Positions 9,270 through 21,849 of a stretch of DNA of 37,508 bases are shown piece by piece. The stretch lies in NCBI RefSeq assembly GCF_000003815.2, contig NC_049996.1:10471545-10509052 (forward strand), read 5' to 3'. A program made the position numbers and the translations under genes. Position 1 is the first letter of the stretch. The number at the start of each line of letters is the position of its first letter. Under the pieces are notes generated by a model. The model saw only the letters and a program-made list of their open reading frames with translations. It was not told the origin of the DNA and did not search any database. Source of the stretch: Branchiostoma floridae. Taxonomy: Eukaryota > Chordata > Leptocardii > Amphioxiformes > Branchiostomatidae.

Positions 9270-9660
9270 CAGTCAGACTACAAGCACGGGTTCGGGTATA
9301 GGTATAGTACGATGACGTAATCTCCAAGTAGATCCTACGGTAGCCTAAGATAGTATCAAAAGCTGCCAAAGGAGTGAAGCCGGCCTAGGAGTGTGTTTGG
9401 TACACAGGTATAAACGTACAGATAAGGATACAGGTATAGTACAGATACTTTATAGTATATGTGTGGATAAGGGCACAGTATAGTATACTTGTGCGAATGC
9501 GGGTAGGGCATAGATACAGTATAGACACTAAGATTCGGGTACCTAGCCCTACGGCTTCCTGAGCTACGGGACTGATGGATGGATGGGGTGCAGATACAGT
9601 ATAGGTACGGAAACGAGTACAGTACCGGTATAGTAGGTACGAATACGGGTACAGCACAGT
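9270..9660. repeat. Diverged GGTACAGTATAG-rich array
   Basis: Many irregular copies of words such as GGTATAGTAC, ACAGTATAG and GGGTACAG, without a constant period. It lies just after the 117-bp minisatellite and shares its GGTAC-rich flavour, so it may be an older decayed part of the same array. Boundaries are approximate. Confidence 0.5.
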
Positions 9661-10116
9661 TACACTGTGGATGCAGCGTTTCTAAAACAGAGAGGAAAAT
9701 ATCTCACTGAATGAATTCTAGTATCCATGAGTCGGTTTTACCAATCGCCTCCCATCTGTCTCTTTACTGTATGTCCCCAGTTGGATACTGGTTAAAGTTC
9801 CAACCATCTCCTTTGTGATTGGAGTATTTTGTGTGTTTGTGTGTGACCGTCCAAGGGTGCACTGCAGCATACCGCCCCAATACTTCAGGGAGTCTCCTTT
9901 GTTTTACAAGTTTATTGTTTTTCTGATACCTACCGCATTCAGGGCAGCTGTCATCCGCAGAATCTCTTACAGCAAGGAGAGTAGCTATGGCAACCGGTAG
10001 TTGTCGTTAGTGTTTAGAAACTTCCCTGGTTTTACTTGTTGGACCGGTCCAAGAAAATACCAAGAGCGAGGTAGCGGAGAGTTGATAGTCATTTTTACCA
10101 AGTTTCTACTGTCAAA
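9661..10116. other. Intergenic, nothing recognised
   Basis: No coding similarity, RNA gene or repeat boundary was recognised here. Confidence 0.4.
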
Positions 10117-10150
10117 CCAAGGAGCTTTTTGACTGATAAAAGCTCCTTGG
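10117..10150. repeat. 13-bp perfect hairpin
   Basis: CCAAGGAGCTTTT (10117-10129), eight-base loop TGACTGAT, then AAAAGCTCCTTGG (10138-10150). Outside the stem, ACCAAGTTT on the left and AAACTTGGT on the right extend the symmetry with offset. It abuts a minus-strand open frame (10375-10151) of unknown nature, so it may be the end of a mobile element. Confidence 0.6.
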
Positions 10151-13100
10151 TCAAACTTGGTCAAAGTTAACAGAGACAGCGTTGTTTACACGAAGATAGG
10201 ATACTCCACCAAATAGTTCCTTTGTAGCTAAATTGACCATTGCTTGGGGTATCGCCAATTGACAACTTTTCAGAAACAATTTCAGGTCCAGGTTCAGGGC
10301 CAAAGTTTTTAGACATCGCTGGAACAAGCTGGAGACTTCAACAACAAGGTTCTCCGCATGACCGAAGTCAAACATGAAAATATTTCAAGTCCTTCCCCTT
10401 AACAAACATACCATAAACATGACAGGCTATGATTAATACTCAAGTACTCTTGTGATTCCATTGTTGCAGTGCGTTTGATAACATTAGGTGTGTGTAGAAA
10501 ACAAATCATACTAGTACAAAAGAAACCTGTGTTATTGGGCTAAGTATGTCATCTATGAAAAACTTACGGTGTGTTATTTTTTCGACATCCTGATTGCGGT
10601 TTGTGGCATTGTTCGCTCCGCCTTCAAGGAATGCGACACCGGAAAGTCTTTAATGTCTCAAAATGACTTTTGACATGTGAATTAACATTCCTTGCATATA
10701 AATAAGGAACCTGACTTACAGGAAAGTAACTCTTCTCCTGTGGAAACTAACTACGATAGTCGTTTGGGGGTAAAAAACGCGATCTATCGCCAAAGCTGGG
10801 GTTCTGAAATTCCATACAATGCTAAAGTCTAGGTCAATAGAACTATATGGCGCGATACATTGGTCGAGTTAATGTCGAAGAATATTTTGAAACAGACTAT
10901 GATAGAATTAACCTCCAACATGGTTCTAAGACAGCCGTTTCCGTAACAAGACGACTGTACGACACGTGCACAACTATCACAAGAATTCCTTACGATTTTA
11001 AAATGATCGTATGACGAATGTGACCGGGGTATTACCTTTATTCGACATTAGAAATCACTTTGAATGTATGAAGCTAGGTACCAAAATGGGCTATTTGAAT
11101 GAACCGTTAAAAGTTGCAATTTGCCACAACTACCCAGTATCACATTGATGAGGGACAATACCAAGGTACCTTTTCAAGTGAAGATTTTTTTTTTCACTTT
11201 CAGGACATTGAGTCAAATAATTTAGCCATGTCTTTTGAACTTCCAAAAAGATCAGTGGTATATAATTTTAAGACCCATGCGCCCCTTGTAATTTTTGTTT
11301 TCCGTTTGCCATATGGAGCTTGCAATGCAGGCTTTTGTGAAGTAGAACGCTATGAATATAATCAAATCGTTTCTTTGTACAAGGTTGTTATTAGTTTTTC
11401 AGATATGATCACAGGATAGTCAATACTTTAACAGTTTCTTTTTTGTCACTTTTCGTACACTGAATTTTGCTGACAGACCAGAAGAAAGGCGTGAAAACAC
11501 AAGTGCGTGAAATCTTGGAGCTTCGCCAAGAAAACCCCTCTGGCTTGTCCTTCCCAACTTCTACAAATGTCACTCTTCAAAGTTACATCAAAAACGACTT
11601 TAGAAAGCCACACAATGCACACAACTTTCCCAATATGGGAGTTTTCCCCCCAGAACCGTGTTGACAAAGGCCGGGAAACGTTGACTGTGGCCGGCGGTTT
11701 ATAAACTCGTGGCCTCGGCATTTCGGCTCGCTGAACCAGGTAATTACGGTTGACCTTCCTCGCCTCTGTATTAACGCGGAAAGCTGGAGAAGACAGCGCC
11801 GAGAGCAGGCCACAAAGGCTCACATCACAATAGACTTTTCAATCTCTCCCAGCGGTGTGCAGTAGGACTGCGGCGGTGTGTTACAAACGGAGGTTTGAAG
11901 TGGCGTTCCGCACATCGACGACTTTCTATAGGGAGGAACCTTTGAAATTCGCCGAAAGGCATGTTTGGATACATGAAAAATCCACCAACGACGTACCGTA
12001 GTATAGTGCACACCAGTAAATTGCAATTGCTTGTGAGAACCATTTTATATGTATGTAATATGAATGGCAATAGAAACATAGAACATCTTATATGCCTTTC
12101 AAGTAGTGGTTTTAAAAGACATGGAAAGAAGTATTTCGTCTAACAGACTTTAAAAATGTAGTATCATTGACAGTACAAAAGACAAACAACAAAGGGTCCA
12201 ACTTAATTGAACAATTAAACATTTGATACAATCAAACGTGTAGTTCTAAACACCAGCTAGCTCTAAGATATTTTTTTAATATAAAGATAGAAATATGAGA
12301 ACGTTGTATTTTTTTCTACAAAGTTCATGAAACGAGACTTTTTCACAACAGTCATGACAGATGGTCTACGATTTTATTGTCTGGGAATGGGAAGACCTTG
12401 CAATGCACGGCGAAGTGACCTCTGACCTCCTGAGATATTAGCTAATGGTTCATGAAATGGTCATCATGTTTTACTGGGAACTTTTGTCTGTTTTTTGTGG
12501 TGCGTCCACCGCCCAGTGGGGGGCATGTATTAATGGTGGGAAATAACATCAATGACAGCTGTCCGTCAAAGTGTTCACCAATGCAAGAAACAGAAATTGT
12601 TTTTTGATAGTAGTATGAATGACTTTCTAGGCTGAAATAAATTCCGCTCACATCATTTAAACTCAAAAGTGCAATTCAATTTTATTCAAAACGTCACATA
12701 TTTGTAGTACACGTATAAAAATGGTAGTATGAAAAATATCATAATAGCATAGCAATTACAACATGTCATGTTTCGTCGTTTAACTATGCGTAGCAATAGT
12801 GTTCTTCGGTACTTGAATAACTCGCCTTAAGTCTTCTGAAGTCGTAGAGAGTTAATATTGTTTCAGCAGGGCCCGCTTACATTTGTTGTGCGTCAGGTAT
12901 ACGACATTCTTGCGACAGTCTGGGATACGTTGCACGTCAATAATTCTTGTAAAAGAAGTTATATATCCTTGTCGACGATCGGTTTTGTCATAGCGTTGTT
13001 TCGGAAATGCCACGATAAAAACCATCGCACGAAGAAAATGTGACCGCACTTTAATCGATCCCGTCAAACCTGTGGCAGGAAATGTAACCTATATACATGT

Positions 13101-13700
13101 ACATTGTACCTTAAACAGTGCATCACTACGAATTCGTCTTAACCATGAATTATCCAAAGAAAGCTACATTGCATTACCTTTAATATCGGGCCTTGGGATT
13201 TTTTGGTGCATTTTGTAATTCATAATTTTCTAGAAATTGTTAAATAGAATTGTGTGAGAGAATGGATTAAGACATCGAGGAATTTGAAAAATGCCCCCCT
13301 CCCCTTCCTTTGTCCGACAGATATGTTACATACCTCTGTTCTTAACAATAGTCAGGACCTTCTGTCAATATCAGCTATTTCCGCCTCCACTTCCTGCGCT
13401 GTGACAGGATGTTACCGCTGCCGAACACCTTTACAACAGCTTGGATATCAACGAATTTGTCCTTCTTTTTTCTTTTAAAAATCAGATCTTTGTTTGGATG
13501 TTTTATTATACTGGGACGCCTTAGAGTCTAGATTTCTTATACAAATCTTCATGACATTTCAAGATATACAAATGACAAAACTAGGTTAGAATGGGGTGTA
13601 CAAGTAAATGGGTTAGTTATAGATTTCTAAGTAAATGGGTTATTTATGATAAAAAATATCTATTATTTGACTAACTTTGGGTAGCTTTCTACTATTTTTA
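10151..13700. other. Intergenic region, largely unrecognised
   Basis: About 3.5 kb of AT-rich DNA. Positions 10951-11035 hold a dispersed CGTACGAC-type repeat (separate entry). Short frames occur (for example 11114-11419 plus strand, 12026-11820 minus strand), but none shows a domain, splice context or composition like the two real genes. I see no RNA gene. Confidence 0.4.
10951..11035 (+). repeat. Dispersed CGTACGAC-type repeat
   Basis: The order ACGACTGTACGACACGTGC, ACAACTATCAC, TTACGATT, then ATCGTATGACGAATGTGACC and GGGGTATTA is shared, with substitutions, with 19848-19951. Related words also occur near 918, 19020 and 23298. Confidence 0.5.
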
Positions 13701-13705
13701 GCCCA

Positions 13706-13915
13706 AGAAGAGTCTGTTTAGACTATCTGTTGGCCATGAAAGAGTCTGTTTCGAGGCTTTCTACTATTTTTGTAAGCCCTGAAAGAGTCTGTCGAAACTA
13801 CTGTTTTTCAGCCCTGAAAGAGTCTGTTTTGAGGCTTTCTACTATTATTTGTCAGCCTGAAAGAGTCCTTTGATACTACTATCTTTCAGCCCTATAAGAG
13901 TCTGTTTCCAGGCTA
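13706..13915 (+). repeat. Short irregular tandem array
   Basis: Six units carrying (G)AAGAGTCTGTTT or a variant start near 13706, 13738, 13780, 13815, 13858 and 13893, at 32-43 bp spacing. Most are preceded by CAGCCCTGAA and followed by GAGGCTTTCTACTATTTTT or a variant. No coding potential is suggested. Confidence 0.75.
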
Positions 13916-15530
13916 TGATTGTCCCATGAGAAAACTCACCCAGCCCCAGATACAAGACAGTCCACCGTGTACCCCAAACAAGAGCCTGTCACAAATGATG
14001 TATCGTCTTGTTTTAACAATGTGAAAGATAAACTCTCTCCCAACAATCCGATCTCTATTAACCTTTGTTTCTTGGTATTTTCCTTTGTCTATACTATACG
14101 TGGGAGGTTTTGGAAGTTGTTTTTATGAACTGAAGTAGCGGTGTTTCACAGAAGTGGAGTTTGAAAGAAGAGGAACTATGTGAGTTTTGGTCAGAAAATA
14201 AAGCGCGGGAACGTTCCAGCCGGCGCTCGCACACATTTTCCCACATGTCAAATTTTCAGACGACAGTTTCGTCAGATTCGCTGTGGCGGAAAAAGTTCGA
14301 TTTTTGCCGTTTGACCGGGGGAATCATTTCGCCCTGGTAGTCACTTTCAGTCCAAGATTAAGTTAAAGTGTTTGGTAAATTTTGATTGACGTCTGGACGA
14401 GTAAAAATAGAAAACACTTGAGCCATTGACGCGGGACACTGACAAATCTCATCCTGAAAATACATTCTAAAATGTGTTTTCTAGATAAACGATATTTTCT
14501 ACAATGTAAAGCGCCTTTTAGGAGTCAAGCCAGACCATTTTGAGGTCAGGACAGGTCATTTAGACGTGTCACAACAAGCCATTTCGTCACCGTTCTCTTA
14601 TCTTTTAGTGAATTCTTCGACAAACTCGACGAAATGTCCGCTCAGAAACGCCACAGACAACCATTTTTACGTAAGCTTTCTGGTGAAATATTTTCTCCTT
14701 TTGTGTCGCCGACCTCGTAGATCAGACAGTGTCTACAAGGCGACCTGTACCCGCGAGCAAAAATGGGTAAAAATTCCCTCGTTAAGAGGTCAGTAGAGAG
14801 GCCACTGCTGCGGACATACCGCGAGAGCCCCTCCAAAAGAGCAGTGGCGCAGTCACAGGGGGTCCCCTGCGTAAATGGATTCTAATAATCTGTTCAAATG
14901 GCTGTAACTCCGTGCCGTGGAGGCAGGCTGGCGCACAGAGAGGACTTCCCATGGCTAGCTTTTCAATACACTTAGCGGAGCGTAAGGCGGATTTCAATTA
15001 ATTGCGACTAAAAAGAGTGGAAGAGGGTATAATTGTGCCCTGTGGCTCAGGGTGGGATCACATATCTGGGGGGATTTTCTCTCCGTTTTATTTTGAAACC
15101 ACCTAGTCCGTCAGAGTTGGGGAGGAAGCGATCTCGACTTTCCTATGAGTCTTATTTCACAGCAAACAAAAATATCATCGGCGTTCTGAAGACAAGAACC
15201 TTTAAGTTTTAACACAACAAACAATAACCTACGTTTTAAATTAAGGGTGTCTATAACAGAGACAGGACAGGTAATCTTGTTTTAGAACACCAATGATTCT
15301 TTCGAAGTTTTGACGCAAATCTATTCCACAAAGGACCAGAACAGCGTAGATATGAGACAATATGTGTGTAAATATGAGCATGACTTCTCTTGTGTTCTTT
15401 TGGCTCACCCCTTCAATGCTTTCCAAATGAACTCCTCCCAAAGTAGTCAGTGAGGACAGTACTTTGAATAAGAATAGCCTATCATCTCCTATTGACTGGC
15501 ATTTCTTCGCCTTGAGTCATGAAAAGCCCG
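13916..15530. other. Intergenic, nothing recognised
   Basis: No exon with known similarity. A minus-strand frame at 15441-15241 is open for 66 codons but unrecognised. The segment 14860-15010 is rather balanced in composition and includes TTCAATTAATTGCG, which could be part of a non-coding element. I cannot support more. Confidence 0.35.
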
Positions 15531-15539
15531 TCCGCTTCA

Positions 15540-16020
15540 TCAAGCACAGGCCAGCCGGCGTGTTCGTCCCAGAAGGTACACAAAGATTCTACTGCGACTT
15601 AAAGGAATGAAATAAAACGCATCCAGAGGCGCACAGCTCGGGAGCAACACTGCGTGGTACGTTTGACTCTGGTGGTGAATTACTCGTGAGGAGAGCGTGT
15701 GAGAGAAGTTCGACCGGCGGGACGGCAAGGTGGTTGAGCGGCGGAGTGTCGTCTGGAGCGCACGGCGGTTGGACGACGTTGGGCCTGCGGTCTGTGTAGC
15801 CGGAAGGGCTGCAACAACAGAACCTGTGCGGTGTGCACGGCTCTGCGTCTGGGTAGGGGCGGGGATCACGTATCCTTCTCACACACCTACGTGCAGGTAC
15901 AACGTACAGGGAGAACACACCTTTACAGCAGGACTCGGCATGGGAAGACGCGGGTTACAGGCAGGGTCCCGGCACCGCGGCGGACCGACTGGGGTGTTTG
16001 AGGTTTGTGGTTAGATCTGA
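15540..16020 (+). promoter_or_regulatory. CpG-rich stretch, candidate promoter or 5' UTR of the TSPEAR-like gene
   Basis: This segment is visibly richer in G, C and CpG than its surroundings and lies 0.6-1.1 kb before the TSPEAR start codon on the same strand. It has no recognisable coding content; open frames on both strands are arginine-rich, as expected of CpG-rich non-coding DNA. No clear TATA box or splice pair ties it to the gene, so promoter or non-coding first exon is an inference. Confidence 0.3.
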
Positions 16021-16616
16021 GGAAAATTCAGTGACATTTAAACTGCGGTCAGTCACAGTGTGTGTGTACAGCGTTTCCAGACCGGGTGAGACGGATGTTG
16101 TATAATATTGCCGCCTTATATTTACCTCAACTCGCTGTTGTGACGGGACCCAATACTCCAGCCTAACTGGTCTCTGAGTATCGGTAACGAATATTAGGGC
16201 GTAAAAGGGACTTCATACACAGAACAGCGGTGAAACATATCCTTTCTTCAAGGCCAACTAGAAGCATCAAACATTGTTGAACGTTATTACAGAGGAAACA
16301 GTACATATTCAAGGTGAGCTGAGAGCCATCATCTATAGCTGCCATTGTAATTGTGGACACCAGAAGATTTTCGAGCTTTGCAAACTTCTTGTGAGGGACA
16401 ACAGAGGACGTCTGTGTGTCCCTGGTCTAAGGCTGGAAGGAAAGTCTCGGTGGGATTGCTGGGAGTCAAGTATGTAATCCCGCAGTTCAAGTGGCGGTTC
16501 TACAGCCCGAAATCACCGCCTGTGTCAGCACTCCAGCCCGGCCGTCTCACAGCGCTGCCCGGCAACACCAGTCACCAGGCCCCGACACAAACACCCGCCA
16601 GAACCAAGCCGACACC

Positions 16617-16719
16617 ATGAACTTGATACACGGGAGTCCCTGGCTGTGGAGCGTGGTGTGGAACCTGAGTCTAGCGGTGGTGCTCGCCATCCCTTCCCGC
16701 CTACCCAGGCCATGTACAA
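16617..16719 (+). CDS. TSPEAR: TSPEAR-like protein, exon 1 (signal peptide)
   Basis: This is the first coding exon of a protein with the TSPEAR architecture: secretion signal, thrombospondin-N/laminin-G-like domain, then EAR repeats predicted to form a beta-propeller. In mammals TSPEAR is an extracellular protein linked to hearing, tooth and skin-appendage development and to Notch signalling. Start: GACACCATGA at 16617, with a fair Kozak context. The 34 codons show a hydrophobic core (about residues 9-25, WLWSVVWNLSLAVVLA) ending near a proline/arginine stretch and CT. The donor is A|GTAAGG, phase 1. The next exon has a matching phase-1 acceptor, and the junction reads CTNLQPIDLLAG, much like vertebrate TSPEAR just after the signal peptide. 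Six exons in the window give 461 residues; the remaining EAR repeats lie beyond the end. Confidence 0.8.
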
Positions 16720-18974
16720 GTAAGGAATGTTCCGATACATCAGTACGTAATTACTGTAAACAGCCGCACTAAACAACACGCATGACTTGGCGTTGCCCTG
16801 GACTGGGGAAGGTTAGCCCTACAGTTGTACACTTCCACACACAGGTCAAACACTAAAACATACCCACACGCATAGCTTCTATTGCATCACTACCTTTCTA
16901 TATACATGCTACACTATATATGACTTCTACATGTCGCTAGGCGGCTGTAAGATTAAAACAAACACGGAGTGTTTTAAACAACAATCGTCGAAGATCGTAA
17001 AAGTGTAGGAACAAAGCCTGAGTAAACTTTGCGCTGCCGGAGAGATCTAGGGTTTTAAAAGATGAGTTTTTACTGTCCGGGGAAGGCACCACAGGTCCTG
17101 ACAGTCTCTGTGAGCTATATGGTCATAAATCAGGCCTAATGCCACCCTAATGTGTGGATCTGTGCGGTTGTTGTTGTAAATATTGGGGGCAGACGTTCTG
17201 AAGGACATGTGCACCTTCGGGGGAAAATGGCGGACCAACATAGGGCGACAAAACTAAACAGAACCCACTGAAATGAACACTTCGCAGTCGTTAATGTTTA
17301 CTGCATCAATGAAATATTTCCTCTAAACGAATTCTACTTAAATGTAAGCATACTGTGAGCGAATTGGTGCTCAATGTGGACGGCTGAGATTTAGTATGTT
17401 TTGGGTTGCAGCGTTTAAAGGCTTAAATGCGGGTTAAAGAGGTTAATATATTGACAAACTCGATTAAACCACTTCAAAAGTCGACAATTGCAACACGTCA
17501 GAAATAACAGTATATGGAAACTGTCACTGTCCAAAAGGACACTTCGGTAGGCATGTTAAGTACTAGCTTCAACATGCTGACAACAGCCACTGTACAAGTA
17601 GGTTTGGGACAACTGAAGATCTTACAATTGCTCCGAGCTGCTTGTCCTTTACATCTTTCTTGTCTGAACTTTAAAAACAAGACAACCTTTAACAGTTTGC
17701 TGCACAGAACCTCTATGTAAGAGTCTCTAATTTAACATGCTGGAAAATTGTTCAGAGAATGGCAGAGTGAATCATTTCAGAACAAATTGTGTTACACAAT
17801 CTTTAAGTATGTTACATAATATTAGCTGAACATGGACAGTAGTAAATGAAGGCCACTTGCAACATTTAAAACCACAACAGGTCTGTAACTAATAGGGGAC
17901 AGTAGAAAATAACTTTGGTAACATTTGCAGTACGTACGATACGCTTACGACTGTAAAGTGGACGTCATAATCTTGGTTCAGTCGATGATATGTCTAAAAA
18001 CATGCGTTTCGGTTTGTTTTATTGTCTGTCAATCTATATCTATAAAAATATGAGATAACAACGCGTTTTGACATTTCATCTAGGAGGTTGAAATAAACCA
18101 CACGTACACGTACTTACCAGTAGTTCCAACTACCCACTTACCGACACCTGAGAAACCACGACAACAGTGTTGTGGGAAGGACCAGGTGTTACCATTAAGG
18201 GATAGAAGAAGGAGGAAGATATATTGTAACTGTTAAAGACAAATGACGCTAGATGGCAAACTCAGGACACATGACATTTTAATATTTTCATACGATCGCT
18301 CTATGCAATGGATACGTCTACATAGGATGGGAGTATTGCTACTAGCATTCAAAACTCATCGTCATAGCTTTGTCTAAAGGTACATATACATAGGAATAAC
18401 AAGTTCAAACGAATATTGTTTTGTTGGAATGTTTTGACCGTACGTAACTCGTTCACGTCCAATCCCTATTCCTCTTAAAGAACGAGCCTAAACTCATCCT
18501 GGATATAGGGGAATAAGGGGTGGAAGATGTTGTGGCAATTCCTTTTTAGGTCCAAACTTCATACACTTGTTGTTGCTCTTTTTTATTTCTTTTCTTGTTT
18601 GTTGTTGACACAACCCCAGTGGCACCAGCTCACCTTGTTTAACCCCCCTCCCCTCCCCTCCCTCACACGTCGGAACTGCGCTGTTCCGCCGGCTGCGCCA
18701 CCCTCCCTCCTGGCGGTATGAACCCCGTTTCCGATGTGTCGGCCCGCCTATTGTTCGCACGGCGGTAACTTTCTCTTTACCTGTCAGCCTGCTCTCACTA
18801 CCACATTCCGCACAAGTCAAGAAATACAGGCTACGATAAATCTTTTACCTGTGGCGGTGCGGTCCAAGTCGTTGTAGGCGTTGTACGAGTTTCATTTCGT
18901 AAGATTTTTAGCAGGCTATGAGAGAACCAACCACCGACGAGAATTTACAGAGCCTTTTAGGTAAGAAGGGAGTC

Positions 18975-19080
18975 GAACTTGGTAAGACACGTGTACAACA
19001 ATCCAAGAATGCCACCAGTTTGTGACCGTACGATAATCGTGCGATATCGTACGACAATCGTGCGACGAATGGGCCTTAAT
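18975..19080 (+). repeat. Dispersed CGTACGAC-type repeat
   Basis: Contains GACCGTACGATAATCGTGCG, ATATCGTACGACAATCG and TGCGACGAATGGGCCTTAATG. The last part matches the end of the copies at 10951 and 19848. Confidence 0.45.
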
Positions 19081-19847
19081 GAAACTACATTTCAGCCCTT
19101 CTGTATGATATTTCACGAAGGGGTTTCTATGTACAATATGAACACGGAACCAATTTTTGCTAAGCACAAATGGTACGTGTACTGAATAGACATAAGACAA
19201 ACAAACAAACAAACGCCTACGTGTGCCCCTCCCACCGCACCCAGCCCCATCCCAGCGCGTTAGCCAGGCCTTACTGGAGTGGAAAAGACGTTTAAGAACG
19301 TTTATACAGACGTTTGTCCGGGTTCAGTCTGGCTGAGAGTTTGTTTTGATTGATCTGAGGCCTAACGCGTTAGAAACGGGTCACGGGTCGCCATAATCAC
19401 CTCACACTGACGGCTTTATTTACAGACAGGTGAAGGTGTTAGCGCTAAACCCCCACTACAATAACCAGATTAGGGGGAGACTAGAGCTGCAACGTTAAAC
19501 GTGGCCGTCAATCATTCCTGTGGAGAGACCGTGGCTCCGGGTTTAGCCGTGTAAGCCACTGTGGTCAAGATAGAGACGTAAATCAGGCGTAAAGTCTGCG
19601 GAAAGTAAGACCCCTTTACACTTGACTGCAAGTGTGAAGTTGGGTATGATTCTGTTTACATTCGCAGGTCGCAACGTCCCTGTGCGTAAACCGTAGGTAC
19701 TAGGTATGTGTAAACGGGCTACGGTCCAAAATGCAGATATGCTTAATGACATTCGTAAATGAGACTTAAAGATTTTAAATATTATTTTAAGCGACAATAT
19801 GACAGAAAGTGACTGTCAACAAAGATTTACAGCAACAACGTCTTGTC

Positions 19848-19955
19848 ACAAGACAGGTGAAGGTTGTGCGACACTCCCACAACTTCCCCACGAATGGTTA
19901 CGATTCGCTACATATCGTGATCCTATCGTACGACGAACTTGACCGGGCTTTAATG
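19848..19955 (+). repeat. Dispersed CGTACGAC-type repeat
   Basis: Shares the order ACAAGAC, TGCGACAC, CACAACTT, TTACGATT, TATCGTACGACGAA, TTGACCGGGCTTTAATG with the copy at 10951-11035. Confidence 0.5.
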
Positions 19956-20689
19956 TAGAATGCTCAATGTGCACATGTGGTCCTCCCAAAGGCACGTAGA
20001 CAATATAGCCGTCACAACAACGTCCTTTTGTTGTCCCATACGGCGGATTTCAGACAAGATAATGACGTCCGATTTTAACGAGTTTAACCTTTCTGAGATG
20101 TTATCTGGGAATCGCTATGAAAGGGTTCTATTAAGGGTGAAGATGGGAGGGGACGGGTGTATCATACAGACAATGGCACTTCCTACTCTCAGATAAGTCT
20201 TAAGTATAACCTGTGGATGGCTTTATGCTGACGACTAGTTTAAAGTATGTATATAATACGCCGTGTCTATATTCTCCATAGTGTTCTTTTGTATCCTGAA
20301 ATCATGACAAGGAAACAATGTTGACTGGAGCTACAATTATAATTATACCTAATATTTTGTGCTGATCGTCGTAAATTATGCCCTTAGTTCATAGGTCAGT
20401 TTTCTTATTTTACGCAACATTATTTTACCGATTTTTTCCATAATCAAACATCTTCTCTCAATAGAACATAGATATAAAACGCTTATACCGATGTCATCAT
20501 TTCAATGACTAGATGAACTATAACAATTAGTTTACCACAAGAACTTTGACAGCAATATTGTAACAGTTGTGCGTGTGTCGTAAAAAGTCCGACACCCTTT
20601 TTTGTGACAGAAAAGTTTACAATAGACGGCCGTGGACGCTCGGTCTTGTTATAGCTTTTAATACTGAAGATCATGTGATAAAGAAAAAC

Positions 20690-20920
20690 ATATGATGGAT
20701 GTGGTCGTACCTTTTGATAGATATTTCATGACATTTAAGGGCCAACTTGTGTGGAGGAACGTGACGCGCTGTTGAACCAATTCTAACAGCCTGTAATAGC
20801 CTTAAGACAAATATGACAAAGAAAACCTGCCTGTTGAATGTGGCCCTACGTACCTTAATAGATGTTTCATGACAATTAAGGGCTAACTTGTGTGCGCAAA
20901 CGTGACTCGGTTTTCCAAAA
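20690..20920 (+). repeat. Pair of direct repeats about 139 bp apart
   Basis: Copy 1 near 20690-20775 and copy 2 near 20829-20915 share GTGG(T/C)C, TACCTT, ATAGAT(A/G)TTTCATGACA, TTAAGGGC(C/T)AACTTGTGTG and AACGTGAC. Copies are diverged but collinear. The sequence between them is not repeated. Confidence 0.7.
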
Positions 20921-21074
20921 TGTTTTGTGTAATTCTCATACACGCGGGACTCCAGGCGATCAGTCTAGCCGGCAAATTGTTTGTATTAATCAATAATAAT
21001 TAGCAAATTCAACTGTCAACAATGATTAGACTCTTTTTTTAACCTATTACCAGTATTGTTCAATATGTTAGTCC

Positions 21075-21272
21075 TACCTCACATCCCCAAACTTGGGCCC
21101 GGCTAGACAGCTTTCGGGAACAAAAAGTACGATATATCAAAAGACATCAAACTACACAAGACGTTAAGGGGAAAGTCGTGGGCATTGTATGTGTATATTT
21201 TTACGTATACATCTCTATTTTTCGTTTCCACAAACAGCCCGACCGGGCCCAGGAATTGGAAATGCACCGTAA
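21075..21272 (+). mobile_element. Palindromic MITE family, copy 2
   Basis: Left end TACCTCACATCCCCAAACTT, inner GGGCCCGGC and CTTTCGGGAACAAAAAG. Right part CGTTTCCACAAACAGCCCGA, then GGGCCCAGG and TTGGAAATGCACCGTAAG. Same orientation and order as copy 1, with more diverged ends. Confidence 0.75.
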
Positions 21273-21849
21273 GAAATATGACGATATCCATGTAGTTACA
21301 ATAGAGCTCATCACAGGTTCTGTTGGATGATTGTTCAACGTTGCATCAGAATTTTGTCCAGATATCTTTCTCGTCACAACATTTTGAAACTATAGACAGG
21401 ATATTATCCTTATATACGCTAATACGACCTTATACGATACGTTACATGTATAACAGACTGCTGCCCACTGCATGTTCAAGTGTTGACAGCTTGCGCGTTT
21501 GGTTGATGTTCCCCAGACTCGTGTTTCTCCGTGGCCAAGGGGCATAAACGTGTAAAACAAAATAAAACGCCGCTTGTCATATTAGCAGCACTAAATACTC
21601 ATCATGACTTTGTGTTGTTTCTCAATCTTTCAGATGAGCGACAAAATTACAGTCATCACATTTATTCTTACAAACGTTTTGTCTGATGGTTATCTGAGGT
21701 CACCACGTGACAACCACGGCGTGCCAGCGACGCTCATGGCAAAACGTGGCAAAATGTTGCAGATCATATTTAATTTGCAGGATTGGTTAGGTGGTGTTTG
21801 CACAAAAGAATGACCATACGTACTGTATAGATAGAGGTATGAAGAGTTA

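Noticed and set aside
10151-10375. Minus-strand open frame next to the hairpin
   Set aside because: Seventy-four codons with no known motif; more likely part of a decayed repeat ending in the hairpin.
11114-11419. 101-codon plus-strand open frame
   Set aside because: Low-complexity T-rich interior, no homology recognised, no splice or promoter context.
13706-13915. CRISPR-like spaced repeat
   Set aside because: The sequence between the shared words is itself repeated; it is an ordinary irregular tandem array.
15589-16014. Arg-rich open frames on both strands near 15.6-16.0 kb
   Set aside because: Typical of CpG-rich non-coding DNA; overlapping frames on both strands and no domain.
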